A stretch of 64,000 nt of DNA, taken from positions 44,198 through 108,197 of the forward strand of contig JAUWPV010000003.1 in the NCBI GenBank assembly GCA_030611385.1, read 5' to 3'. The notes under the pieces are model-generated. The model saw only the letters and a program-made list of their open reading frames with translations. It made no database searches and was not told where the DNA came from. A program made the translations under genes and the position numbers. The DNA is from Bacillota bacterium. GTDB lineage: Bacteria > Bacillota > Dethiobacteria > DTU022. Of the stretch, positions 1-9,371 are shown piece by piece. Position 1 is the stretch's first letter. Each line of letters begins with the position of its first letter.

Positions 1-1
1 T

Positions 2-1132
2 GAAGTCCTTAATAAATGGGCTGTGGAGAGTCAAATTGATCTGACTGTCGTCGGTCCCGAAGGACCGCTTGTCGGTGGTATTGCCGATAGTTTTCGCCGA
101 TCCGGATTAAAGGTGTTCGGGCCTGACCGTAAAGGGGCGTTACTTGAAGGCAGCAAGGTCTGGTCGAAACGTAAAATGAGACAGTGGGGTATTCCAACGG
201 GCGAATTTACAGTTTTTGACGATTTTGACGATGCCCGCCGTCATTTGGCCCGATTTTATGGTGAACCGGTGGTAATTAAGGCAGATGGCCTGGCGGCCGG
301 CAAAGGGGTTACTGTAGCTTCAGGCCCCGCCGAAGCGGAGCAAGCCCTATACGACATTATGATTGAACGGGTTTTTGGTGATGCCGGCAAAAGGGTGATC
401 ATCGAGAATTGTCTGCGCGGTGAAGAGGTTTCGGTTCTGGCGATAACGGACGGCAGAAACTTCGTGACGTTGCCCGCTGCTCAGGACCATAAGGTAATTG
501 GTGATGGTGACAAAGGACCGAACACCGGTGGGATGGGCGCTTATTCGCCGGCGCCAATCTATACAGCCGAACTGGCTCGTCGTACTGGCGAACTGGTTTT
601 TCAACCGCTGCTTAAAGGTTTTAACGATAGCGGTATCGATTTTCGCGGAGTTATCTACGCCGGCCTGATGGTTTCGAAAAACCAGTTTAACGTACTCGAG
701 TTTAATGTGCGTTTTGGCGACCCCGAAACACAGGCGATCATTCCCCGAATGCAATCCGACCTGCTGCCCCTGCTGTTGGCTGCGGCGGAGGGAGATCTTA
801 AAGATATCCGGCTGGAGTGGAGCGATCATTCTGCCGTATGCGTGGTGTTCTCATCGGGTGGTTATCCCGGCAGATATACAACTGGCCATGTCATTGATGG
901 ACTTGATGCGCTGGCAGAGGTAAAAGACGATCATGTAGCCGTTTTCCATGCCGGTACGGCCATTAAAGATGGACGGATAGTTACCGCCGGCGGTCGCGTG
1001 TTGGGAGTAACGGCCTGGGACAGCGACCTGCGAAAAGCCCTGCAAAGGGTCTACAGGGCTGCTGAACAGATCAAATTTGAAGGTATGTACTACCGCCATG
1101 ACATTGCCCGCAGAGCCCTCACAAAGCCGTGA
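2..1132 (+). CDS. purD: Phosphoribosylamine-glycine ligase, 5'-truncated by window edge
   Basis: GAR synthetase joins phosphoribosylamine and glycine with ATP in cytosolic purine synthesis. The reading frame is open from base 2, upstream of the first possible start (GTG at 23), so the gene begins before the window; roughly 50 N-terminal residues of a usual length near 420 are missing. The visible part starts inside the N-domain (VVGPEGPLVGG) and runs through the ATP-grasp region (VIKADGLAAGKGV, NTGGMGAYSPAP, NVRFGDPETQ) to the C-terminal domain. It ends 34 bases before the thiolase gene. The link to the catabolic operon downstream appears positional, not functional. I saw no terminator between them. 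Confidence 0.95.
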   Translation, partial: EVLNKWAVESQIDLTVVGPEGPLVGGIADSFRRSGLKVFGPDRKGALLEGSKVWSKRKMRQWGIPTGEFTVFDDFDDARRHLARFYGEPVVIKADGLAAGKGVTVASGPAEAEQALYDIMIERVFGDAGKRVIIENCLRGEEVSVLAITDGRNFVTLPAAQDHKVIGDGDKGPNTGGMGAYSPAPIYTAELARRTGELVFQPLLKGFNDSGIDFRGVIYAGLMVSKNQFNVLEFNVRFGDPETQAIIPRMQSDLLPLLLAAAEGDLKDIRLEWSDHSAVCVVFSSGGYPGRYTTGHVIDGLDALAEVKDDHVAVFHAGTAIKDGRIVTAGGRVLGVTAWDSDLRKALQRVYRAAEQIKFEGMYYRHDIARRALTKP

Positions 1133-1166
1133 AAAAGCATCAGCGGGCAGTCAGAAGAGGTGAACA

Positions 1167-2348
1167 ATGAAATCGACTGTTATTGTCGGTTATGCACGCA
1201 CTCCGTTTGGTAAATATTTAGGAGCTCTGCAGGATGTTCCGGCGGTGGAACTGGGTGCTGTTGCCATTAAAGAGGCGCTTCTTCGTTCCGGGGTCTCTGC
1301 AGACTGCGTCGATAATGTATTTATGGGTATGGTCGTTTCGGCCGGAGTCGGTCAGATTCCCTCCCGGCAGGCCACAATTAAAGCCGGCCTGCCCTATACA
1401 GTTCCATCAGAAACAATTAATAAGGTTTGCGCTTCCGGCCTGCGTTCAGTTAACCTGGGTGATACCCTGATCAGAGCCGGCGAGGCATCTATAATAGTCG
1501 CCGGCGGTATGGAAAACATGAGTGCAGTGCCCTACTATTTAACGAAGGCACGAAATGGCTACAGAATGGGAAACGCACCAATTATTGACGGCCTGGTGCA
1601 CGATGGATTATGGTGTCCGTTTCACAACGTACACATGGGAGTGCACGGCAGTGCGGTGCCGGCCGAACACGGAATAACCCGTGACGCCATGGACCGGTGG
1701 GCTCTGCGCAGCCATCAGTTGGCAGCCGAAGCAACAGAGAACGGCCGTTTAAGCGAGGAAATAATACCGATTACAGTATCCCAGCGAAAGGGAGATCCAC
1801 AGGTTGTTGTTTGCGACGAACTTCCGCGGCGGGATACAACCCTGGAGAAACTGGCTCAACTTCCACCGGCTTTTGAACCAGAGGGATTGATTACGGCTGG
1901 AAATGCCCCGGCGATCAGTGACGGAGCGGCAGCTCTGGTGCTGGTTTCCAGGACTCGCGCCCGCGAACTTGGTTTGGAACCGCTGGCGGAGATTATAGCT
2001 CAGGGAACAGCTTCATTGGAGCCGCGCTACATTGCCACGGTACCCTTTGAGGCAGCTCAAAAAGCTTTAAATAAAGCCGGCCTTTCGATCAGCCAGATGA
2101 AGCTGATCGAAGTAAACGAGGCTTTTGCGGCAGTCGCTCTTACCAGCATCAAACTTGGCAGTTGGAATGAAAACCTGGTAAATGTCAATGGCGGGGCGGT
2201 TGCCCTGGGGCACCCGATCGGAGCCAGTGGAGCAAGAATATTATTAACATTGATTGTTGAACTGCACCGACGCGGTGGTGGTTACGGATTGGCTACAATC
2301 TGCAGTGGAGCTGCTCAGGGAGAGGCAACGATTGTTAAAGTTGAGTAG
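1167..2348 (+). CDS. Acetyl-CoA C-acyltransferase (thiolase)
   Basis: Thiolase family enzyme of 393 aa, the normal length for biosynthetic/degradative thiolases. It would cleave acetoacetyl-CoA (or a 2-methyl homologue) with CoA to acyl-CoA units, or run in reverse. Cys88 in the VCASGLRS motif is the acyl-carrying nucleophile. His349 in the GHPIGASG motif and Cys379 in the final CSG motif complete the catalytic set. The start ATG is preceded by an AGAAGAGGTG ribosome site. It is the first gene of a run of seven same-strand genes ending with the B12-dependent mutase, so acetoacetyl-CoA from butyryl-CoA oxidation is its most likely substrate. Chain-length specificity cannot be read from the sequence. 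Confidence 0.92.
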   Translation: MKSTVIVGYARTPFGKYLGALQDVPAVELGAVAIKEALLRSGVSADCVDNVFMGMVVSAGVGQIPSRQATIKAGLPYTVPSETINKVCASGLRSVNLGDTLIRAGEASIIVAGGMENMSAVPYYLTKARNGYRMGNAPIIDGLVHDGLWCPFHNVHMGVHGSAVPAEHGITRDAMDRWALRSHQLAAEATENGRLSEEIIPITVSQRKGDPQVVVCDELPRRDTTLEKLAQLPPAFEPEGLITAGNAPAISDGAAALVLVSRTRARELGLEPLAEIIAQGTASLEPRYIATVPFEAAQKALNKAGLSISQMKLIEVNEAFAAVALTSIKLGSWNENLVNVNGGAVALGHPIGASGARILLTLIVELHRRGGGYGLATICSGAAQGEATIVKVE

Positions 2349-2412
2349 CGGTGAATTTGCGGGCACTCGTTGAAAATTATGCTCGTGATCACTTTTCATA
2401 GGGGAGTGCTGA

Positions 2413-3531
2413 ATGATCATGTTTACCCTATCTGAGTACCATCTTAATAAAAAAGAAGAGTTTCGGGAGTTTGCCGGGAAAGAGCTCGATCTCGGTGATC
2501 ACTTTCCGCGCGAAAATCTGCAAAAAGCCGCACAGAAGGGGTATTTAGGGCTGCCGATCCCCAAAGAATGGGGCGGTCAGGGTGAAGATTTTTTGACTTA
2601 TATTTTGTTTATTGAAGAAATATCCCGGGTCTGTTCTTCTACCGGAGTGATCATAGCCGTACATACCTCTGTAGGAACTTTCCCAATGCTCTATTACGGA
2701 ACCGATCAACAAAAATCTCGTTACCTGCCCGGCCTGGCCGGAGGTGAACTACTCGGTGCTTTTGCTCTGACTGAAGCCGGAGCCGGTTCCGATGCCGCTG
2801 CCCTGTCAACTACCGCGACCACAGTTGACGGCGGCTATTGTTTAAATGGTTGTAAGCTCTTTATTACTAGCGGTGGCGAAGCCGATATCTTTACAGTATT
2901 TGCTACGGTCGATCGCTCCAGGGGCGTGAAGGGCATCACCGCTTTTCTGCTGGAGAAAGGCATGCCGGGCCTGACCTCTGGCCATCCGGAAAAAAAGATG
3001 GGTTTGAACCGGTCTAAGACGACAGAGTTGCGAATGGAGGATCTTTTTGTTCCGGCAGCGAACAGACTTGGTAAAGAAGGTGACGGTTTTCAGATTGCCA
3101 TGTCGCTGCTGGACGGAGGAAGAATTGGCATTGCCGCACAGGGTTTGGGATTGGCCCAGGCCGGTCTTGATTTCAGCACTGCTTATCTGAAGGAAGGCGA
3201 GGTTTCCGGCAGGAAAACGGAACAGTCGGTCAGTTTTGCCCTGGCTGATGTGGCCACCGGCCTGGAAGCGGCTCGTTTATTGGTCTACCGGGCGGCTGCA
3301 GTGAAAGATTCCGGGATGCGCTGCTCGAAAGAAGCCTCAATGGCCAAGCTGTTTGCTACCGATACCGCGATGGCGACAGCAACGCGCTGTATGGACTTGT
3401 GTGGACTTTCGACCGCGCTAATTGATCACCCATTGAATCGTTTTTTTTGTGATGCAAAAGCAACCCAAATCTATGAAGGATCCAATCAAATTCAGCGTAT
3501 TGTGATCGCCCGGGAGCTTTTAAGGTCCTGA
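2413..3531 (+). CDS. Acyl-CoA dehydrogenase, catalytic-type subunit lacking the FAD clamp
   Basis: Acyl-CoA dehydrogenase family, 372 aa. It keeps the substrate and isoalloxazine side of the active site: TEAGAGSD (120-127), FITSGG (150-155), Arg237 in the LDGGR helix and the catalytic base Glu355 in IYEGS. It has lost the residues that in homomeric family members clamp the FAD pyrophosphate of the neighbouring subunit. The RxxFG motif after the central helix is replaced by sequence around EGEVSG (261-266), and the QxxGGxG motif by DLCGLST (328-334). The next gene shows the reverse pattern, so the two are probably subunits of one heteromeric enzyme. ATG 2413 and ATG 2419 are both possible starts. 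The substrate is probably a short-chain acyl-CoA, judged from the neighbouring mutase. Confidence 0.88.
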   Translation: MIMFTLSEYHLNKKEEFREFAGKELDLGDHFPRENLQKAAQKGYLGLPIPKEWGGQGEDFLTYILFIEEISRVCSSTGVIIAVHTSVGTFPMLYYGTDQQKSRYLPGLAGGELLGAFALTEAGAGSDAAALSTTATTVDGGYCLNGCKLFITSGGEADIFTVFATVDRSRGVKGITAFLLEKGMPGLTSGHPEKKMGLNRSKTTELRMEDLFVPAANRLGKEGDGFQIAMSLLDGGRIGIAAQGLGLAQAGLDFSTAYLKEGEVSGRKTEQSVSFALADVATGLEAARLLVYRAAAVKDSGMRCSKEASMAKLFATDTAMATATRCMDLCGLSTALIDHPLNRFFCDAKATQIYEGSNQIQRIVIARELLRS

Positions 3532-3577
3532 ACAGAGGTTTTTGGGTGAGTGACCATTTAAACTGGAGGATAGCGCT

Positions 3578-4723
3578 ATGGATTTTATGCTGACTGAAGA
3601 ACAGGAAATGACCAGGGAAATGGTCCACAATTTTGCTGAAAAAGAACTTAAGCCGGGAGTAGAAGAACGCGACGAACGCGAAGAATTTTCGCGAAAGTTA
3701 TTCGACAATATGGGTCGACTTGGGTTGACTGGAATCCCGTGGCCTGAAGAATACGGGGGAGGCGGTTGCCATAATATTAATTATGTGATTGCCGTGGAAG
3801 AACTATCGCGGGTTGATGCGTCGGCCGGTGCCCTCCTTTCAACGCATATATCGCTGGCCGGATGGCCTCTCTTTAAATACGGCAGTGTTGAGCAGAAGAA
3901 GAAATACCTGCAGCCGATGGCCCTGGGCGAGAAGTTGGGGGCTTTTGCTTTAACAGAAGCCACTGCCGGCAGCGCTGCCGACTTACTGCAGACAACCGCA
4001 GTTCTTGACGGCGACAACTATCTGCTTAATGGGAATAAGATCTTTGTCAACAACGGTGGCGAAGCTGAGATCACTATAGTTATTGCCGTTACAGATCCAG
4101 AGAAAAAGGAAAAAGGAATCAGCGCTTTTATCGTTGAAAGAGACACTCCCGGTTATTATAACGGCAAAAAAGAGCATAAGCTGGGCCTGCGATCTTTACC
4201 GACATCTGAACTTATTTTTGTCAATACACGGGTGCCTAAAGATAATTTACTGGGCAGCGCAGGCGAAGGGCATAAAATTGCTATAAATACGCTCGAAAAC
4301 GGTTCTAACGGCACTGCCGCCCAGGCGGTGGGAATTGCCCAGGGCGCCATGGAGGAAGCTGCGAAATATGCTATAAGCAGGGAGCAATTCGGTCAACCGA
4401 TCGCCAACTTCCAGGCAATTTCTGATATGCTGGCTGACATGAGCACAAAAATTGCAGCATCACGCCTGCTGACTTACCAGGCCGCCTATTTGGAAAGTGC
4501 CGGGCTGCCTTATGGCGAGGCTTCGGCAATGGCCAGGGTTTTTTCTTCGGAAACAGCCATGGAAGTTACAACTAATGCAGTACAGATATTCGGTGGTTAC
4601 GGTTTTACACGTGATTATCCGGTAGAACGTTTTATGCGCGATGCCAAGGTTACCCAGATTTACGGAGGAACCATTGAAAGGCAGCGTTGTATTATAGCGC
4701 GTTATCTGTTAAACCAGGCTTAA
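3578..4723 (+). CDS. Acyl-CoA dehydrogenase homologue, FAD-clamp subunit lacking the catalytic Glu
   Basis: Acyl-CoA dehydrogenase fold, 381 aa, beginning 46 bases after its paralogue with an ACTGGAGG-type ribosome site. REQFG (268-272) and QIFGGYGF (336-343), the residues that grip the FAD of the partner subunit, are intact. The usual catalytic Glu is Gly363 (IYGGT), the GAGSD loop reads TAGSAA (129-134), the Thr next to the flavin is Asn158, and the active-site Arg of the LDxxR helix is Ser. The alternative Glu used by isovaleryl and long-chain enzymes is also absent (LENGS). Its own active site therefore looks dead, and a role as the FAD-holding partner of the preceding gene product is the best reading. 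A stand-alone active dehydrogenase is unlikely. Confidence 0.88.
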   Translation: MDFMLTEEQEMTREMVHNFAEKELKPGVEERDEREEFSRKLFDNMGRLGLTGIPWPEEYGGGGCHNINYVIAVEELSRVDASAGALLSTHISLAGWPLFKYGSVEQKKKYLQPMALGEKLGAFALTEATAGSAADLLQTTAVLDGDNYLLNGNKIFVNNGGEAEITIVIAVTDPEKKEKGISAFIVERDTPGYYNGKKEHKLGLRSLPTSELIFVNTRVPKDNLLGSAGEGHKIAINTLENGSNGTAAQAVGIAQGAMEEAAKYAISREQFGQPIANFQAISDMLADMSTKIAASRLLTYQAAYLESAGLPYGEASAMARVFSSETAMEVTTNAVQIFGGYGFTRDYPVERFMRDAKVTQIYGGTIERQRCIIARYLLNQA

Positions 4724-4740
4724 GAAAGGAGCGCTAACAA

Positions 4741-5268
4741 ATGAATAAAAATAAGCCGGGTCTGATCATGGTTTTTACCGGTGACGGTAAAGGCAAAACT
4801 ACGGCCGCTGTCGGTCAGGCTGTACGGGCTCTGGGGCACGGTTTCCGTGTTTATATGATTCACTTCATGAAGGGACGTGATTACGGAGAATTTCTGGCCA
4901 CTGCACAGATGCCAAACTTGACCGTGGTCCGGGCCGGACGTGATTGCTTTGTAAATCGCGAACACCCGGATCCAATTGATATCGAATTGGCCAGAGATGG
5001 CTTCAGTAAAGCCGCAAAAACGGTTCTCAGTGGCGAATATGATCTGGTAGTCCTGGACGAAATCAATGTGGCCGTTGATTACGGTTTAATTGCGGAAAAA
5101 GATTTATTTAAGTTGTTGAAGAAAAAACCGGCCGGTGTGACGGTTATTTTAACCGGCCGGAACGCGTCTGCGGAATTGATTAAAATTGCCGATACAGTTA
5201 GCGAAATCCTGGCGATTAAACATCATTACGAACAGGGAGTAAAAAGCTGTCGGGGAATCGAGTATTAG
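4741..5268 (+). CDS. cobO: Cob(I)alamin adenosyltransferase, CobO/BtuR type
   Basis: The 175-aa protein matches the CobO/BtuR/CobP family that transfers the adenosyl group of ATP to cob(I)alamin, making coenzyme B12. The family P-loop GDGKGKTTAA lies at residues 14-23, and the Walker B-like VVLDEIN is near residue 103. An AAGGAGCG ribosome site precedes the ATG. Its place directly before the meaB and mutase genes fits local supply of adenosylcobalamin to that mutase. No other cobalamin biosynthesis genes or cobalamin riboswitch are visible nearby, so a salvage or cofactor-loading role is more likely than de novo synthesis. Confidence 0.93.
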   Translation: MNKNKPGLIMVFTGDGKGKTTAAVGQAVRALGHGFRVYMIHFMKGRDYGEFLATAQMPNLTVVRAGRDCFVNREHPDPIDIELARDGFSKAAKTVLSGEYDLVVLDEINVAVDYGLIAEKDLFKLLKKKPAGVTVILTGRNASAELIKIADTVSEILAIKHHYEQGVKSCRGIEY

Positions 5269-5285
5269 AAGCGAGAGGTGTTTAA

Positions 5286-6251
5286 ATGCAGCAACTGGTC
5301 ACAGAATTGTTACAGGGTAACCGGCGTGCAGCAGCACGTCTCATTTCTCAGATTGAAAATGACGATCCGCAGAAGACGGATCTGCTGAAAGAAATATATC
5401 CACATACCGGCAGGGCTTATGTTATCGGTATAACCGGAGCGCCAGGCTCGGGGAAAAGTTCTCTGGTAGATTGCCTGCTGCAGCAGATGCGCAGCGACGG
5501 CCTGACGGTAGGAGTGATTGCCGTTGACCCGACCAGCCCCTTCAGCGGCGGGGCCATACTGGGTGATCGCATTCGCATGCAGGATCATGCTCTTGATCCG
5601 GGCGTTTTTATCCGCAGTATGGGCACCAGGGGTAGCCTGGGCGGATTATCCCGGGCGACCGGGGAAACAATCCAGGTTCTCGACGCCTATGGAAAGAATC
5701 TGGTTCTTGTTGAAACGGTTGGGGTTGGCCAGTCGGAAATTGATATCGTTAAAGCTGCCGATACCACTCTTGTAGTGCTCACTCCGGCCGGCGGTGACAG
5801 CGTACAGACGATCAAGGCCGGGATCATGGAGATAGCGGATATTTTTGTAATCAACAAGTGCGATCTGCCCGGATCGGACCGGACAGCTGCCGAAGTAAAT
5901 ATGATGATTGATATGAAAAACGGTGAATCGTGGCGGCCACCGGTGATATCCACAAACGCGGTCAGCAATATTGGCATAGATCAGCTATGGGCTGCACTGC
6001 TCGAACACCGCGGTTACATGGAGAAAAGCGGTCGACTTTTGGAAACGCGCCGCCAGCGGGTCAGACGAGAATTGACCGAACAGGTTGAATACCTGGTTAA
6101 AAAACGAATCTGGGACCGGGTTAAAGAAAAGATAGAGTTCAACGACATGGTTGAAAAAATAGTTCAGCATCAGCAAGATCCTTACAGCACAGCACACGAA
6201 CTTCTGGAAAAGATAAAATTTTATAATGGAATAGTCGGAGAGGATGGTTAA
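5286..6251 (+). CDS. meaB: MeaB/ArgK-family G-protein chaperone of the acyl-CoA mutase
   Basis: SIMIBI-class GTPase of 321 aa. In related systems it gates adenosylcobalamin loading into acyl-CoA mutases and protects or reactivates them using GTP. The P-loop GAPGSGKSS is at residues 51-59, the switch region contains ETVGVGQSE, and the base-specificity motif is NKCD. The gene ends at the start of the mutase large-subunit gene (stop TAA 6249-6251), which suggests translational coupling. Because the mutase carries the isobutyryl-CoA signature, this protein may play the role assigned to MeaI or to the G-domain of IcmF elsewhere. That partnership is inferred from gene order. Confidence 0.93.
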   Translation: MQQLVTELLQGNRRAAARLISQIENDDPQKTDLLKEIYPHTGRAYVIGITGAPGSGKSSLVDCLLQQMRSDGLTVGVIAVDPTSPFSGGAILGDRIRMQDHALDPGVFIRSMGTRGSLGGLSRATGETIQVLDAYGKNLVLVETVGVGQSEIDIVKAADTTLVVLTPAGGDSVQTIKAGIMEIADIFVINKCDLPGSDRTAAEVNMMIDMKNGESWRPPVISTNAVSNIGIDQLWAALLEHRGYMEKSGRLLETRRQRVRRELTEQVEYLVKKRIWDRVKEKIEFNDMVEKIVQHQQDPYSTAHELLEKIKFYNGIVGEDG

Positions 6252-6254
6252 GTG

Positions 6255-7916
6255 ATGGAAAGGGAAAAATCCGACAGAATCAGGAGAGAAAAAACCGTAT
6301 GGCAGGAAGAAGTTAGTCAGATGAAGCAACGCAATGAACCTTTTAGCACTGTTTCAGGCCAGCCGATCGAAGCTCTCTACACACCGCTGGATCTCGGCGA
6401 TTTCGATTGCGAAAAAGACCTCGGATTTCCGGGCAGTTATCCTTACACCAGGGGCGTTCAGGCGAATATGTACCGGGGTCGTCTCTGGACGATGCGCCAA
6501 TTTTCAGGTTTCGGTGATGCCTTTGATTCGAATCGCCGTTATCGGTACCTGCTGGAACAAGGGCAGACCGGTTTGAGTGTTGCCTTCGATATGCCGACGA
6601 TCATGGGCTATGACTCTGATCATGAACGTTCACTCGGCGAAGTAGGCCGCTGCGGGGTGGCGATTGACTCTTTAGAAGATATGGAAGTGCTTTTTGATCA
6701 AATTTCGGTTGACAAAGTAACTACTTCGATGACGATCAACGGGCCAGCGGCGATCCTCTGGTGCATGTATCTGGCCAATGCCGAAAAACAGGGTATCAGC
6801 CTGAGCCGGGTCGGCGGTACGATTCAAAATGATATTCTGAAAGAATATATCGCCCAGAAATCTTGGATTTTTCCGCCTGAACCTTCAATGCGCCTGATTA
6901 CTGATATTTTTGCCTTTGCAGCAGATCATGTACCGCAGTGGAATACGATCAGCATCAGCGGCTATCATATTCGTGAAGCCGGTTCAACAGCAGTACAAGA
7001 GCTGGCTTTCACGCTTGCAGATGGGTTTGCCTATATCGAAGCGGGGATAAAGGCCGGTCTTGATGTTGATCGTTTTGCCCCGCGTTTATCGTTCTTTTTT
7101 AATGCCCATATCGATTTTTTCGAGGAGATCTGTAAGTACCGTGCAGCCAGGCGGATCTGGGCACGCCGTATGAAAGAGCGCTATGGTGCCAAAGATCCCC
7201 GCTCTCTGAAGCTGCGCTTCCATACTCAGACAGCCGGCTGCAGCCTGGCGGCGCGGGAACCGGAAAATAATATTGTTCGCACTACCCTGGAAGCTCTTTC
7301 CGCCGTCATGGGCGGCACCCAGTCATTGCACACCAACTCAATGGATGAAGTGATGGCCCTGCCGACCGAAAAGGCGGTTAAAATAGCGCTGCGCACACAG
7401 CAGGTTATTGCTTATGAAAGCGGGGTGGCCAACACGATTGATCCCCTGGCCGGATCATACTTTATCGAAGCTTTAACCGATCAAATGGAAGCAGAAGCGG
7501 AAGCGTATTTTAATAAGATCGATAATCTCGGTGGAGTGCTGAATGCAATAGACTGTGGTTTCTTCCAACAGGAGATCGCCGATGCTGCCTACACCTACCA
7601 GCGGGCAGTGGACAATTGTGAGAGAATTGTTGTGGGGGTAAACTGTTACAACAACGGGGAACCGCAACAAATTGAACTGCTCAAAATTGATCCGTCAGTC
7701 GAAGAAAAGCAGGTCGGGCGACTGCGCAGGCTACGCGAGAAACGCGAAAACGATACAATAAACCGCTGCCTGGAAAACCTGAAAAAGTGTGCTGCCGGCA
7801 GTGACAACCTGATTCCGAAAATTTTAGAGGCTGTGAAAGTTTACGCCACTGAAGGCGAGATAGTGGCTGCTTTAAAAGAAGTATTTGGCGAATATAAAGA
7901 AAAACCGATATTTTAA
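6255..7916 (+). CDS. icmA: B12-dependent acyl-CoA mutase large subunit, isobutyryl-CoA mutase type
   Basis: TIM-barrel substrate domain of a coenzyme B12-dependent carbon-skeleton mutase, 553 aa from ATG 6255 (554 from GTG 6252; the ribosome site GGAGAGG at 6237-6243 fits either). CoA-binding and core motifs are clear: [50 protein letters not shown] and HTQTAG. The two residues that hold the methylmalonyl carboxylate in methylmalonyl-CoA mutase, Tyr89 and Arg207 in the Propionibacterium enzyme, are Phe83 (RQFSGF) and Gln201 (YIAQKSW) here. Phe/Gln is the isobutyryl-CoA mutase pair. The likely reaction is isobutyryl-CoA to n-butyryl-CoA, reversible; isovaleryl/pivalyl-CoA is a less likely alternative. 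It has no B12 domain of its own, which is supplied by the next gene. Confidence 0.88.
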   Translation: MEREKSDRIRREKTVWQEEVSQMKQRNEPFSTVSGQPIEALYTPLDLGDFDCEKDLGFPGSYPYTRGVQANMYRGRLWTMRQFSGFGDAFDSNRRYRYLLEQGQTGLSVAFDMPTIMGYDSDHERSLGEVGRCGVAIDSLEDMEVLFDQISVDKVTTSMTINGPAAILWCMYLANAEKQGISLSRVGGTIQNDILKEYIAQKSWIFPPEPSMRLITDIFAFAADHVPQWNTISISGYHIREAGSTAVQELAFTLADGFAYIEAGIKAGLDVDRFAPRLSFFFNAHIDFFEEICKYRAARRIWARRMKERYGAKDPRSLKLRFHTQTAGCSLAAREPENNIVRTTLEALSAVMGGTQSLHTNSMDEVMALPTEKAVKIALRTQQVIAYESGVANTIDPLAGSYFIEALTDQMEAEAEAYFNKIDNLGGVLNAIDCGFFQQEIADAAYTYQRAVDNCERIVVGVNCYNNGEPQQIELLKIDPSVEEKQVGRLRRLREKRENDTINRCLENLKKCAAGSDNLIPKILEAVKVYATEGEIVAALKEVFGEYKEKPIF

Positions 7917-7927
7917 GGAGGGTCAGG

Positions 7928-8332
7928 ATGAACAGTAGAAAAATCAGAGTGCTGGTGGCGAAACCGGGGCTTGATGGCCACGATCGCGGAGCAAAGGTGG
8001 TTGCCCGGGGCCTGCGTGATGCCGGAATGGAAGTTATTTATACGGGATTGCATCAGACACCGGAGCAGGTAGCCGAAACAGCCCTGCAAGAAGATGTTGA
8101 CGTAGTCGGTTTAAGCATTCTTTCCGGGGCACACATGACCCTGACTCCAAGGATTAAAAAGCTTCTGCAGAAAAATGGAATGAACGATGTGCTGTTGCTT
8201 GTTGGCGGTATTGTTTCAGAGGAGGATGCCGCCGAACTGTTGAAAAGTGGCTGTGCAGATCAGGTATTTACACCCGGCGAGCCTCTTGATAAAATTACCG
8301 GATATATCAGGGAGGCAATCAACGGACGCTAG
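7928..8332 (+). CDS. icmB: B12-dependent acyl-CoA mutase small (cobalamin-binding) subunit
   Basis: Stand-alone cobalamin-binding Rossmann domain of 134 aa, close to the 136 aa of streptomycete IcmB. DGHDRG at 16-21 provides the lower axial His18. The SILSG and GG motifs (LLLVGGIV) that line the nucleotide tail follow in the expected order. It begins 11 bases after the large-subunit gene behind an AAGGAGGG site and would complete the mutase as an alpha-beta unit. Its last 14 bases overlap the 3' end of the SDR gene on the other strand, with no terminator hairpin between them. It is the last gene of this catabolic run. Confidence 0.93.
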   Translation: MNSRKIRVLVAKPGLDGHDRGAKVVARGLRDAGMEVIYTGLHQTPEQVAETALQEDVDVVGLSILSGAHMTLTPRIKKLLQKNGMNDVLLLVGGIVSEEDAAELLKSGCADQVFTPGEPLDKITGYIREAINGR

Positions 8333-9371
8333 AATTACCAGCAGCTTTAACCGGTCGGGCATTTACCGCTTTCCGGGTTGCTTTATGCTGAGAGCTAATA
8401 TTATGCATTCTATGCCAGGCCAAAAAGTCAGTGACCGCTTCACTTAACGGACGTGGTTTATAGCCAAGTTCCCGCCATGCTTTCTGATAACTGAACAGAG
8501 AATTATCGAGCAGTGTTTGCAATGAATAAACCGTATAGCTTGATTTTATTTTTAGCCACTGGAAGAACCGCTGTATAAAATAGATAGCAAACATGGCCAG
8601 CTTGATCGGTATTTTTAGTTTCACGGCACGGGTCCCGGTTGCATTATGAGTCATCTCCAGCAGGTTTTCAACGGTTACCTGAGTGCCGGATAATATGTAA
8701 ATTTCACCGCTGATGCCCTTATCCCGAGCCAGGATTAAGCCCTGCGCCACATCGCGCACATCAACAAAATCATAAGCCCCGTCGATCAGAATGTTTATTT
8801 TTCGATCTGAAAAAGAAAGCAGAGTTCTACCCATGTCAGAATCGAAATAGTCGTGAGAGCCGATGATTCCACTGGGGCAGACAATGACTGCATCGAGCCC
8901 CTTGTTGACAATATCCAGAACTGCCAGAGTTCCTTCAGCTTTGGAGCGATCGTAAGATCCGAACGGGCTGTCCAGAGCCAGCGGTGTGTTTTCATCGATG
9001 GTTACACCGTGTGGTTCACGGCGAAAAGCATGAACCGAGCTGACATGAACCAAACGTTTGACTCCGCTAGCCAGGGCGGTTTCAGCAACATTGCGCGCCC
9101 CTTCAACGTTTACACGATGCATGATCTCCTCCATTCCCGGCCTGATTGAGATCACTCCGGCCAGATGGAAGACCGTATTAACTCCAGCCATCGCTATTTT
9201 GAGGGCTTCACGGTCGAGGATATCACCGACAACTACTTCGATCAGCATACCCTCTAAAGATTGAAGAGCTTCACCAGGTCGAACCAAAGCCCTCACTTTT
9301 TCTCCGGTGTCGATCAGTTCACGCACGAGCACATTGCCTAAATGTCCGGTTGCTCCGGTTACAAGAATCAT
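8319..9371 (-). CDS. Extended SDR, NAD(P)-dependent epimerase/3beta-HSD/dihydroflavonol-reductase-like
   Basis: Extended short-chain dehydrogenase of 350 aa. The nucleotide site TGATGHLG is at residues 5-12, the catalytic Tyr140-x3-Lys144 pair reads YDRSK, and the upstream Ser lies in HVSSVHAF. The sequence resembles the 3beta-hydroxysteroid dehydrogenase/dihydroflavonol reductase branch of the SDR superfamily; the substrate is unknown. Its start overlaps the stop of the TetR gene by four bases (ATGA), so the two are one transcription unit and the enzyme is probably controlled by that repressor. Its 3' end runs into the mutase small-subunit gene on the opposite strand. A link to acyl-CoA metabolism rests only on position. 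Confidence 0.85.
   Translation of the reverse strand: MILVTGATGHLGNVLVRELIDTGEKVRALVRPGEALQSLEGMLIEVVVGDILDREALKIAMAGVNTVFHLAGVISIRPGMEEIMHRVNVEGARNVAETALASGVKRLVHVSSVHAFRREPHGVTIDENTPLALDSPFGSYDRSKAEGTLAVLDIVNKGLDAVIVCPSGIIGSHDYFDSDMGRTLLSFSDRKINILIDGAYDFVDVRDVAQGLILARDKGISGEIYILSGTQVTVENLLEMTHNATGTRAVKLKIPIKLAMFAIYFIQRFFQWLKIKSSYTVYSLQTLLDNSLFSYQKAWRELGYKPRPLSEAVTDFLAWHRMHNISSQHKATRKAVNARPVKAAGNSSVR

Noticed and set aside
2250..2348. Unusual C-terminal thiolase motif CSGAAQG in place of the common CxGGGxG
   Set aside because: The catalytic Cys-x-Gly is kept and all other active-site motifs are normal. This looks like subfamily variation.
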